Shown in pieces: positions 1-7,004 of a stretch of 14,266 nt of DNA (within the stretch, counting starts at the first letter, position 1; each line of letters starts with the position of its first letter). The stretch comes from Actinomycetota bacterium. Lineage in GTDB: Bacteria > Actinomycetota > Acidimicrobiia > Acidimicrobiales > JACDEA01. Below the pieces are notes generated by a model that was not told the origin of the DNA, did not search any database, and was given only the letters and a program-made list of their open reading frames with translations. The position numbers and the translations under genes are program-made. Where the stretch lies: contig JACDEA010000018.1 in the NCBI GenBank assembly GCA_013816725.1, positions 1 to 14,266 of the forward strand, given 5' to 3'.

Positions 1-27
1 GTTTGGCTGTCAGTTCGGCGCCTGCGG

Positions 28-807
28 TCAGCGGTTGCGGACGGCTTGGAGCTCTTGGGCCGGGAAGTCGTCGATGCGGCCTTCGGTGCGGAGGCCGCCC
101 AGCCGGCCGGAGTCGCCGTCGAGGTGCCAGTCGGCCGACCAGCGCTGGGTGACGACGACGTCGTAGGTGCCGACTCGTTCGTAGACGTGGGTGATTGTGC
201 CGTTGGGCCAGGCCGCACCGGCCTCGTTGTACGGTCCGCCCGTCGTGCCGTCGCCCCAGTCGACGTAGTACGGCCCTGTGGCGTCGATCACCAGCTGACC
301 GCGCGGCGTGTCGCGGGTGAAGCGAGCCGTCGGGGCGCTGCCGGTCTCGAGGTACGACTTGCGTCCAGTGACGGCCCATCCCGGGGCGATGTGGGGCCCG
401 GGACGCGGGAGCGGGACGGTACCCCAGAACGCTTGCGCGTCGGCCGCCGCACTACCGCCCGGCGCCGGGGCCGACGGGCACATCTCGAAATCGCGGGTGA
501 GCCGGCTCCAGCGCTCCTCGTCGGCTTGCCGGGCGTGCTGGGCCTCCTCGGGCGTGTCGTAGCGGCGGTATTCGGTGGCGACGCAGTTCTGCCCGTCGGG
601 CCCCGGCGCCAGATACGGATGCTCCTCGTAATAGCCACCGGACGTGCCGCCGCCCCCGCCACCACCGTGCGACCCCGTGTGCCCGCCGGTGTGCCCCTCG
701 TAATCGACGCCGTCGCTGTCATGGTTGTGCCGAACGGTGGTGTCATCGGCCCGCGCCGAGAACGCCACGGCGCTCAGGACAACGGCGACGAGTGCTACGC
801 GGCGCAC
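28..807 (-). CDS. Secreted protein with PKD-like domain, function unknown
   Basis: The product is 259 residues. I chose the GTG at 807 because it opens directly on a signal peptide (Arg-Arg, then a hydrophobic stretch to about residue 18, likely cleavage after Ala20). The frame is open further upstream, but that stretch is antisense-style Arg/Pro-rich sequence lying across the preceding gene. The mature protein begins with a His/Gly-rich segment (residues 27-59, including a run of seven Gly), then a charged, probably helical part (about 80-108). Two cysteines (75 and 110) could form a disulfide. Residues 168-225 look like a PKD or Ig-type beta domain, with the typical DWGDGT motif at 183-188 and HVYERVGTYDVVVT at 207-220. 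The start overlaps the stop of the upstream lipoprotein gene by 13 bases, so the two are probably translationally coupled. The protein is exported and acts outside the membrane; binding partner and role are unknown. The PKD call is from motif reading only. Confidence 0.75.
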   Translation of the reverse strand: MRRVALVAVVLSAVAFSARADDTTVRHNHDSDGVDYEGHTGGHTGSHGGGGGGGTSGGYYEEHPYLAPGPDGQNCVATEYRRYDTPEEAQHARQADEERWSRLTRDFEMCPSAPAPGGSAAADAQAFWGTVPLPRPGPHIAPGWAVTGRKSYLETGSAPTARFTRDTPRGQLVIDATGPYYVDWGDGTTGGPYNEAGAAWPNGTITHVYERVGTYDVVVTQRWSADWHLDGDSGRLGGLRTEGRIDDFPAQELQAVRNR

Positions 808-1346
808 TTGTTCGCTTTGGTGCCTTCGAGGGCCATCACCCATCCCGTGTGGTTCGGCTCGACGCCGCCCGGTACGAGGCTGATGATGGTGCGGACCGGC
901 GGCTTGCCCACAACGAGCGCGGGCGAGTAGTCGCGATCGACCTCCACAGCCACACAGTCGGGCCGGCGATCGAGGAGACGGACAACGTTCGTCTCCAGAT
1001 CGCCCGGCGCTGGCTTCAACTTCGTCAGCCCGCGGTCGATGTCGTCGTTCCAGATCTCGGCTTGGATCACGAACTCGTCGTCGGTGTGGATCGAGCGCAG
1101 GAGGTTGGCGGCCTCGGGGGTTATGCGGCGGTTGGCGACAATCAGCCTCGTGGCGTCGCCATTGATGTGATCCAGGGCGAGGAAGACGCGGTTGAGGTAG
1201 GGGATGTCGATGGTGGCGGGGACCGCGTAGAGGTCGGTCGTGGCGGCGGGCGCGGGCACCGTCGCCCCCGTCGTTGCCTGCTCCCCGTTGCTGCACGCCA
1301 TCAACGCAAGAGCGATCAACAGCCCTTTTCGTGCGATTCGATGCAC
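795..1346 (-). CDS. Putative lipoprotein, function unknown
   Basis: The product is 183 residues from the GTG at 1346. This start gives a clean lipoprotein signal: basic residues at 3-7, a hydrophobic core at 9-16, and a lipobox-like L-M-A-C ending at Cys18, followed by a Ser/Asn/Gly then Thr/Pro/Ala-rich tether (19-38). An upstream ATG at 1475 is in frame but would run through the divergent gene's start and put about 43 residues before the signal, so I reject it. The mature domain (about 39-183) is mixed alpha/beta with a YLNRVFLALDHINGDATR segment at 50-67 and two further cysteines (131, 181). I recognise this as the style of uncharacterised exported actinobacterial proteins found beside PKD-like partners, but that is from memory. 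The gene overlaps the next gene by 13 bases and diverges from the dioxygenase gene across 56 bases. No strong ribosome site is visible. Confidence 0.75.
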   Translation of the reverse strand: MHRIARKGLLIALALMACSNGEQATTGATVPAPAATTDLYAVPATIDIPYLNRVFLALDHINGDATRLIVANRRITPEAANLLRSIHTDDEFVIQAEIWNDDIDRGLTKLKPAPGDLETNVVRLLDRRPDCVAVEVDRDYSPALVVGKPPVRTIISLVPGGVEPNHTGWVMALEGTKANKCAA

Positions 1347-1390
1347 TTCGGTGAGATTCCCACAGGCCCGAGCACGATGCAATGGGGTCC

Positions 1391-1396
1391 TACGAT
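1391..1396 (+). promoter_or_regulatory. Likely -10 box of a leaderless promoter for the dioxygenase gene
   Basis: The hexamer TACGAT fits the TANNNT -10 pattern and lies 6 bases before the ATG at 1403. No Shine-Dalgarno sequence is visible in that gap. This is the geometry expected when transcription starts at the A of the start codon, which is common in actinobacteria. No convincing -35 box is seen. The promoter sits in the 56-base gap shared with the divergent lipoprotein gene. Assignment is by spacing and motif only. Confidence 0.5.
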
Positions 1397-1402
1397 GGGC
1401 CC

Positions 1403-2575
1403 ATGGCGCCCAGTTATCACCGCCTGGGTGAGGTTCCCCCGAAGCGTCACATGGCGTTTCGGGCGCCGGATGCACGACTGTACGAGGAAGAGGTCGTCGG
1501 CCTCGAGGGGTTCGGCGGGCGCTACTCCATCCTGTACCACCGCTTTGCCCCGACCCGGGTGACCAAGGTCGCCGAAGCCGACCCGCTGCCGGCGCCGCCG
1601 CGCCCCTCGCCCGACACCACGCTGCGGCACCACCTGCTGCGCACGGCGGCCACCGGACCGGGCGACGGCGACGAGTTGGCCAACCGTGCCGTGATCCTCT
1701 GGAACGCCGATATCCGGCTAGCCGTGTCGGCCTTCAGCGGCGTCGAATCCAGCCGGGTGACCCGCAACGGCGGGGCCGACGAGCTGCACTTCGTGCACGA
1801 GGGCGGGGGCCGACTCGACACCGTGTTCGGCGTCCTCGATTACCGGGCCGGCGACTACGTCATGATCCCGAAGGGGACGACGCACCGCTGGCGCCCGGCG
1901 CAGCCGACCAACCGCCACTTCGTCATCGAGACGCCCGGCGCCGTCCGACTCCCCCGGCGCTACCAGAACAGCGAGGGGCAGCTGCTCGAGCACGCGCCCT
2001 ACTGGGAGCGGGACTTTCGTCGCCCGACCGAACTGCTGGCCAACGACGACGCCACACCCACCGACGTGTGGGTCCGCGTCGGCGACCGCACCGCGGTCTA
2101 CACACTTGACCATGACCCGTTCGACGTCGTCGGCTGGGACGGTCACCTCTACCCCTACGCGTTCGCCATATCCGACTTCGAGCCGATCAGCGGACGCCAG
2201 CACCAGCCGCCGCCGGTGCACCAGACCTTCGAACTCGACAACGCCGTCGTGTGCTCGTTCTGCCCGCGCCGGCTCGACGACGGCACCGACGTCATCACCG
2301 CTCCGTACAACCACGCCAATCTCGACAGCGACGAAGTCCTCTATTACGTCAGCGGCGAGTTCTTCAGCCGCCGCGGCATCGAGGCCGGCGCGTTGACGTA
2401 CCATCCGCGCGGGATTCCCCACGGACCTGCGCCGGGCGTCGCCGAGAAGTCGATCGGCCAGACGCACACCGAGGAACTCGCGGTGATGGTCGACACGTTC
2501 CATCCGATGCAGCTCGCCGCCGCGGCCGACGCCTACGACGATCCGGCGTACCCGACGAGTTGGACGGCCGGCTGA
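1403..2575 (+). CDS. hmgA: Homogentisate 1,2-dioxygenase-like enzyme
   Basis: The 390-residue product looks like the shorter bacterial form of homogentisate 1,2-dioxygenase (human enzyme about 445). That non-haem Fe(II) cupin opens the ring of homogentisate to maleylacetoacetate in the cytoplasm, in tyrosine and phenylalanine breakdown. The family's N-terminal signature is at residues 4-16 (SYHRLGEVPPKRH). In the C-terminal cupin, His304 (in PYNHAN) and His340 (in IPHGPA) match the human iron ligands His335 and His371, with the same 36-residue spacing. The acidic ligand is Glu311 or the adjacent Asp310. I preferred the ATG at 1403 over one at 1382 because family similarity begins there and a -10-like box lies 6 bases upstream. 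The next gene starts 4 bases after the stop. No other homogentisate-pathway gene is in the window, so the substrate is inferred from the family only. Confidence 0.8.
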   Translation: MAPSYHRLGEVPPKRHMAFRAPDARLYEEEVVGLEGFGGRYSILYHRFAPTRVTKVAEADPLPAPPRPSPDTTLRHHLLRTAATGPGDGDELANRAVILWNADIRLAVSAFSGVESSRVTRNGGADELHFVHEGGGRLDTVFGVLDYRAGDYVMIPKGTTHRWRPAQPTNRHFVIETPGAVRLPRRYQNSEGQLLEHAPYWERDFRRPTELLANDDATPTDVWVRVGDRTAVYTLDHDPFDVVGWDGHLYPYAFAISDFEPISGRQHQPPPVHQTFELDNAVVCSFCPRRLDDGTDVITAPYNHANLDSDEVLYYVSGEFFSRRGIEAGALTYHPRGIPHGPAPGVAEKSIGQTHTEELAVMVDTFHPMQLAAAADAYDDPAYPTSWTAG

Positions 2576-2579
2576 CCCG

Positions 2580-3833
2580 ATGACACCCGCCCGCCTTCTT
2601 GCCGGCGCGCTGATCGCCGGCGTCGTCGTCACCACCACGGCCGCCGCCGCCGGCGCCGCGCAACCGAGAACCCCCGACTGCGAAGTCCGCGTCGGCGGGC
2701 ACCGCTTCCGCAACGGCGGCCACGTTGCCGTCCCGGCCAACCGACGGGCCACGGTGTCGGTAACCGCGCTCGAGGAAAAGCCCCGCTATCGCGTACGACT
2801 CGAGCTGGCCGGCGTGACGTCGACGGTGGGCACCGGGCGGGGCCAGGAGTTCGGCTGGCGGCGCCAGCTGGACGTGCCGCATTACGCCGACTTCGGCGTC
2901 GGTACGTACCGGCTGCACGTGATCACCGCGGTCGACGGCAAGCCATGCGTGGTCACGGGTCTGGTCGACATCACCCGCCGCGCGCCGGTGACGACGTTGG
3001 CGGGCGGCGCTGCTGCGCTGGCGTTCGTCATCGCGGCGATCACCTTGGTCGTCGCCCTCTTCCGACGGGGCGGGCGGCCGCTGCGCACGCGCCACGCCGT
3101 CGGCGTCGACGACCCGCTTGGGCGCTTTGCCGCCGTCGATACGCCGGGGAACTACGTCGGCTGGGCCGAGGTCGCCTGCGACCTCGGAGCGCGCACGTTC
3201 GTCACGGTCAAGCCCAGCGGCGAGGCGGTGCGTGCGTTCATGCGCGAGCCCAAGACCCACGTCGCGCTGGCCGGCATGCAGGCGCGCGGCGTCCGCATTC
3301 GCGCCGGCGACGACAGCACGGTTCTCCCCCGCCTGCGTTGGCGGCCGCGGTTCTTCGTGCTCACCCCGCTCCTCGCCGCCGCCGGCGGAATCGCGCTGGC
3401 CGTGTACCTGCAACAGGCGGCCGTGCTCTACCTCACGCCGGTCGTGGCCGCGCTGGGCGCGCTCGGCGGCGTGGTCGCCGGAGTGGTCGTCGCCAACCTC
3501 GCCCGGCTGTTGGGCACCGTCGCGCTCAACCGAAGACTGAAGGCGGCCGAGGGCGGCCTCGACGTCGAGACGGTCGAGCCTCGATACCCGCCCATCGACC
3601 ATCTCGACAAGCTCGACACGTTCGTATGGACACCCACTCACACGATCCCGCGCGAAGGCGACGGCCAACCGGCGTGGTCCGACGCCGACCGCACGCAGGC
3701 ACCGGCGGCGACGCTGGACCCGGGGCTCGCGGTCCGCGTCGTCGAGCGCAAGGACGGCCTGGCGCAAGTGGTGTGCTCCAACGGATGGGTCGGTTGGACC
3801 GACGCCGACAAGCTGCACGACATCGACGGGTAG
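2580..3833 (+). CDS. Membrane protein with C-terminal SH3-like domain, function unknown
   Basis: The product is 417 residues. It has an N-terminal signal or anchor (1-27), an extracytoplasmic beta-rich domain (about 32-133, with Cys34 and Cys123 able to pair), a transmembrane helix (about 137-161), a soluble segment (162-255), two close helices (about 257-279 and 283-311), and a soluble tail. The tail carries a bacterial SH3-type domain at about 379-412, seen from the pattern LAVRVVERKDGLAQVVCSNGWVGWTDADKL with its paired aromatic GW-GW residues. If the signal is cleaved, the three helices would place the middle segment inside, the short 280-282 turn outside and the SH3 tail inside; topology is inferred. 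The gene begins 4 bases after the dioxygenase stop, so they are very probably cotranscribed. There is no recognisable catalytic motif. I cannot name a family for the whole protein; a sensing, scaffold or envelope role is possible but unsupported. Confidence 0.8.
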   Translation: MTPARLLAGALIAGVVVTTTAAAAGAAQPRTPDCEVRVGGHRFRNGGHVAVPANRRATVSVTALEEKPRYRVRLELAGVTSTVGTGRGQEFGWRRQLDVPHYADFGVGTYRLHVITAVDGKPCVVTGLVDITRRAPVTTLAGGAAALAFVIAAITLVVALFRRGGRPLRTRHAVGVDDPLGRFAAVDTPGNYVGWAEVACDLGARTFVTVKPSGEAVRAFMREPKTHVALAGMQARGVRIRAGDDSTVLPRLRWRPRFFVLTPLLAAAGGIALAVYLQQAAVLYLTPVVAALGALGGVVAGVVVANLARLLGTVALNRRLKAAEGGLDVETVEPRYPPIDHLDKLDTFVWTPTHTIPREGDGQPAWSDADRTQAPAATLDPGLAVRVVERKDGLAQVVCSNGWVGWTDADKLHDIDG

Positions 3834-3872
3834 GTACGCGCCGCGACCGGGGCGCCGCGTTTGGCCTCCACA

Positions 3873-3878
3873 TAGGCT
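3873..3878 (+). promoter_or_regulatory. Likely -10 box of a leaderless promoter for the amidohydrolase gene
   Basis: TAGGCT matches TANNNT and ends 7 bases before the ATG at 3886. There is no purine-rich ribosome site between it and the start codon. The same arrangement precedes the dioxygenase gene, which supports both calls. It lies in the 52-base gap after the SH3 membrane protein gene, so the amidohydrolase probably has its own transcript. No clear -35 box is visible. Confidence 0.5.
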
Positions 3879-3885
3879 TGGCACC

Positions 3886-5067
3886 ATGCCGTACGCGCCC
3901 GCAGGAACAGTCATCCACGACGCCGACTCGCACGTGGTGGAGACGCCGGACTTCTTCTTTCCCTACGCCGATCCCGAGATCCGGCCACGGTTGCAGCCGC
4001 TCTACGTCCACTCGGTGAAGCCCGGCGAGGACGACCTCATCGAGCACTACCGCAAGCAGCACGCGGATCCCGAGTTCCGATCGCAGGACGAAGCCGAGAT
4101 CATGCTGCGGAAGAACTGGAAGGCCACCGGGTCCTTCATCAAGGAGGACCGCCCCGCCGCGCTGGACATGCTCGGCTTCGCCAGCCAACTCGTGTTCAAC
4201 ACCTTCGCCAACGGACAGCTCCTCAATGCCGAGCACAGCGGTGACCTCGACTACGGCTACGGGCTGGCCCGAGCCCACAACCGCGCCATCGTCGACTTCT
4301 GTTCGGTCGACAGCCGGCTCCTTCCGGTGGGCTATGTGCCGTTGGCCGATTTCGAGCGTTCCAAGACCTTCGCGGCCGAGGCGCTCGACATGGGTTGCAA
4401 GGCGTTGATGATCGCGTCGGCCTGTCCGAAGACCCACTCGCCGAGCCACATAGGCCTGGATCCTGTCTGGGCCCAAGCGCAGGACGCCGGCGTGCCGATC
4501 GTCTTCCACGTCGGCGGTGGCGGCGTGTTGCTCGATCCGATGTACTTCGAGAACGGCCTACCGCCGGTGCCCGACTTTCATGGCGGTGACGGCAACTTCC
4601 GATCGGTGAGCTTCATGGCGATCATGTATCCGCCGATGCAGACGCTGGCCACGATGATCATCGACGGGATCCTGGAGCGGTTCCCCAACCTGAAGATCGG
4701 CGTGATCGAGCAGGGCGCCGACTGGGTCCCGGGCTGGATGCGGTCGATGGACTCGGCCGCCGACGCTTTCCGGAAGAACGAGGACCGACTACAGAAGCTC
4801 ACCCTGAAGCCGAGCGAGTATGTGACCCGCCAAGTTCGGGTCACGCCCTATCCGCACGAGAACGCCGGGTGGATTGTGGAGCAGGCCGGTGAGGACGTGT
4901 GCATGTTCTCGTCGGACTATCCGCACGTCGAAGGCGGCCGCAACCCGCTGGGCCGCTTCGGCGCGACGACACAAGGGCTGAGCGAACGCGCTCTCGGCAA
5001 GTTCTACTGCGACAACTTCGTCGACCTCATGGGATCGGCGCTATCTACGGTGCCGGCGCCGGGTTGA
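3886..5067 (+). CDS. Amidohydrolase-family (Amidohydro_2) metal-dependent hydrolase or decarboxylase
   Basis: The 393-residue product is a TIM-barrel amidohydrolase of the type that includes aminocarboxymuconate-semialdehyde decarboxylase and gamma-resorcylate decarboxylase. Candidate metal or catalytic residues are in the expected order: Asp14 and His16 in DADSHVVE after the first strand, His208 in IVFHVGGG, Glu275 in VIEQGAD, and Asp344 with His347 in SSDYPH near the C-terminus. An Asp/Glu-x-His first motif rather than His-x-His is seen in some decarboxylase members. There are no transmembrane segments, so it acts in the cytoplasm. The actual substrate is unknown; many actinobacterial genomes hold numerous uncharacterised paralogues of this type. 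Its start has a -10-like box 7 bases upstream, indicating leaderless expression. Its last 23 bases overlap the 3' end of the convergent gene at the end of the nuo operon. A link to the neighbouring ring-cleaving dioxygenase is plausible but unproven. Confidence 0.88.
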   Translation: MPYAPAGTVIHDADSHVVETPDFFFPYADPEIRPRLQPLYVHSVKPGEDDLIEHYRKQHADPEFRSQDEAEIMLRKNWKATGSFIKEDRPAALDMLGFASQLVFNTFANGQLLNAEHSGDLDYGYGLARAHNRAIVDFCSVDSRLLPVGYVPLADFERSKTFAAEALDMGCKALMIASACPKTHSPSHIGLDPVWAQAQDAGVPIVFHVGGGGVLLDPMYFENGLPPVPDFHGGDGNFRSVSFMAIMYPPMQTLATMIIDGILERFPNLKIGVIEQGADWVPGWMRSMDSAADAFRKNEDRLQKLTLKPSEYVTRQVRVTPYPHENAGWIVEQAGEDVCMFSSDYPHVEGGRNPLGRFGATTQGLSERALGKFYCDNFVDLMGSALSTVPAPG

Positions 5068-5506
5068 GGTCGACGCCCTCGGGCTTGATGCGGCCGCGCC
5101 GCACGGCGAGATAGGCCCCCTTCACCGGAACGGTGGGCGTGGCTTTGCCGTCGGCCCACCGGACAACGACCTTCTCACCGGGCGCGCGCCCGTACACCGC
5201 GCTGAATGCGGGAACGGGACCCGACCCCGTCGTAGCCGCCCACGCCGCGCTGGAGCCGGCGGGCGCAGGGTCGACGCGCACGCTGTGCCAACGATCCCGC
5301 TGCTTATAGGCGACGAGCAGACGCAGGTCCCGACGCGAGCTGACGACGAGGACGCGCGCACCGTCGAGCGTGCGACTCACGACGACGCGATTCCCCGGCG
5401 GGATCACCTCGGCCAGATGGCGTTCGCCCGAGGGCATCGCGGCCAGGGCGCCGGCGTTGCCGACAAGCAACGCGCCAACTGCGATGGGGAGGATCCGCCG
5501 GAGCAT
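5045..5506 (-). CDS. Small secreted or membrane-anchored protein after nuoN, function unknown
   Basis: The product is 153 residues and starts at an ATG only 4 bases after the nuoN stop, so it is very probably the last gene of the nuo transcript. Residues 1-23 form a signal peptide (Arg-Arg then a hydrophobic run, possible cleavage after Ala22 in ALA-A) or an uncleaved anchor. The remainder is rich in short beta-strand patterns (41-78 and 101-140) with many Arg and Val, and ends in a Pro/Ala tail. There are no cysteines in the whole chain, no metal motif and no lipobox. No family is recognised. Position suggests an envelope-side accessory to complex I, but cotranscription alone does not show this. 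It overlaps the convergent amidohydrolase gene by 23 bases. No clear ribosome site is seen, consistent with coupling to nuoN. Confidence 0.7.
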   Translation of the reverse strand: MLRRILPIAVGALLVGNAGALAAMPSGERHLAEVIPPGNRVVVSRTLDGARVLVVSSRRDLRLLVAYKQRDRWHSVRVDPAPAGSSAAWAATTGSGPVPAFSAVYGRAPGEKVVVRWADGKATPTVPVKGAYLAVRRGRIKPEGVDLNPAPAP

Positions 5507-5510
5507 GCGG

Positions 5511-7004
5511 TTAGAAGATCAACGTCGCGTGGCGGGCAAAATCGATCACCGGGCCGGGCAGCAGGCCGACGGCGACGGTGAACGCCACCGTCACGACCAG
5601 CGCGAGGCCGACGGTTCGCGGCACCGGCAGGCGCACCAACGGCTCGTCGCCTTCCGCCGCCGGCGCGTACATCACGAGGATCACCCGCAAATAGAAGAAC
5701 GCAGCGATAACGGCGGCGAGCATCGCGATGGTGGCCAGCACATAGGACCCGCTGTCGACGGCGGCGGCGATCACATAGAACTTGGCCAGGAAGCCGGTGG
5801 TGAAGGGGATCCCGGCTTGGGCCATCAGCAGGACCGTGAAGGCCAGGGCGAGGGCCGGTCGGTTCCGGGCCAGCCCCCGGTAGGACTCGAGATCGTGATC
5901 GGCGTCGCCTCGACGGGCCACGACGGTGACGATGGCAAAGCTTCCAAGCACCATGAACGTGTACGCCAGCAGGTAGAAGAGCGCACCGGCGATGCCGCGC
6001 TTTGACGCCGCTTGCAGCCCGACGAGGACGTAGCCGGCGTGGCTGATCGACGAGTACGCCAGCATGCGCTTGATGTCGGTCTGCACGACGGCGAGGACCG
6101 ATCCCACGAGCAGGGTCGCTACCGCGAGAACGGCGATGATCGGCTGCCAGTCGAGCTTGAGCGTGTCGAAGGTCGAGACAAACACGCGCAACAACCCCGC
6201 GAACCCGGCCGCCTTGGCCGCGGCGGCCATGAAGCCGGTGACGGGCGTGGGCGAGCCCTGGTACACGTCGGGCGTCCACATGTGGAACGGGACCGCCGCC
6301 ACCTTGAACCCAAGGCCCACGAGCAGCAGCACCATCCCGGCCAGCATCAACCCGTTGTCGACCGCCACGTTGCCGGCGAGGTAGGTGGCGATGGTGGCCA
6401 GGTTGGTGGAACCGGTGGAGCCGTACACCAGGGCGATCCCGTAGAGCAACAGCGCGGAGGAGAACGCTCCGAGCACGAAGTACTTCATGGCCGCCTCGTA
6501 GGACTGCTGGCGGCGGCCGTGGAACCCGGCGAGCACGTACAGCGCGATCGACAGGATCTCGAGACCGAGGAACAGCACGATGAGGTCGTTCGCCGTGGCC
6601 ATAAGCATGCCGCCCGACGCCGACAGCAGCAGCAGCACGTGGAACTCGGGACCCTCGAGGTCCTCGCGGCGGAGATAGGCGTCGCCGACCAGCGCGGCGA
6701 GCACCACGGCGATGCTGATCACGACCATGAAGAACACGGCAAAGCCGTCGATCACCACCGCATCGGCCATGGCCCGGATCGGGCCGTGGTCGCCGATCCG
6801 GTTCCAGAGGCGCCAGGCCCCGCCGAGCGCGACGGCGCCGGAAACGACGGTGACCAATGCGTAGCCGCCGGCACGGCGGTGCCGCGTCAGCGACGACCAC
6901 GTCAGCAGCACGAGCGCGCCGCCGATGAGCGCGAGGACCGGGAGCACCGCGGAGTACTCGACGGGGATCCGGAGCTGGCCCTGGTTCGCCGTCTGCGCCA
7001 GCAT
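5511..7004 (-). CDS. nuoN: NADH-quinone oxidoreductase subunit N
   Basis: This 497-residue, strongly hydrophobic protein is one of the three antiporter-like proton-pumping subunits of complex I in the cytoplasmic membrane. The family's functional residues are present: Glu149 in the FLGLEILS helix and Lys234 in LGFKVAAVPFHMW (counterparts of E. coli Glu133 and Lys217), followed by the characteristic TPDVYQGSPTPVTGF segment at 244-258. The length is usual for the family, with about 14 membrane helices expected. The ATG at 7004 shares one base with the nuoM stop (TGATG). A GTG directly before it (7007) is an alternative start adding one residue. A purine-rich AGGCGG lies upstream inside the end of nuoM. 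It is the last recognisable nuo gene. Confidence 0.97.
   Translation of the reverse strand: MLAQTANQGQLRIPVEYSAVLPVLALIGGALVLLTWSSLTRHRRAGGYALVTVVSGAVALGGAWRLWNRIGDHGPIRAMADAVVIDGFAVFFMVVISIAVVLAALVGDAYLRREDLEGPEFHVLLLLSASGGMLMATANDLIVLFLGLEILSIALYVLAGFHGRRQQSYEAAMKYFVLGAFSSALLLYGIALVYGSTGSTNLATIATYLAGNVAVDNGLMLAGMVLLLVGLGFKVAAVPFHMWTPDVYQGSPTPVTGFMAAAAKAAGFAGLLRVFVSTFDTLKLDWQPIIAVLAVATLLVGSVLAVVQTDIKRMLAYSSISHAGYVLVGLQAASKRGIAGALFYLLAYTFMVLGSFAIVTVVARRGDADHDLESYRGLARNRPALALAFTVLLMAQAGIPFTTGFLAKFYVIAAAVDSGSYVLATIAMLAAVIAAFFYLRVILVMYAPAAEGDEPLVRLPVPRTVGLALVVTVAFTVAVGLLPGPVIDFARHATLIF

Noticed and set aside
1..27. Left edge sequence before the first gene's stop
   Set aside because: Only 27 bases; no gene end, terminator or repeat can be supported.
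46..930. 294-residue open frame on the plus strand over the left-hand genes
   Set aside because: It is a GC-rich shadow with no signal, motif or ribosome site, while the minus strand shows a proper signal peptide and PKD-like motifs.
1347..1359. Possible -10 (GAATCT, minus strand, 1354-1359) for the lipoprotein gene, 7 bases before its GTG, with TTGCAT 17 bases further upstream
   Set aside because: The spacing is attractive but neither hexamer matches consensus well, and the first base of the TANNNT pattern is missing, so I do not list it as a feature.
1382..1402. Upstream ATG as start of the dioxygenase
   Set aside because: It adds seven residues not typical of the family and would place the -10-like box inside the coding region. 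The ATG at 1403 fits both the family N-terminus and the promoter spacing.
3838..3859. Direct repeat GCGCCGCG at 3838-3845 and 3852-3859 in the gap before the amidohydrolase gene
   Set aside because: Eight-base repeats of this composition are expected by chance in such GC-rich DNA. The spacing of 14 bases could fit an operator, but nothing else supports that.
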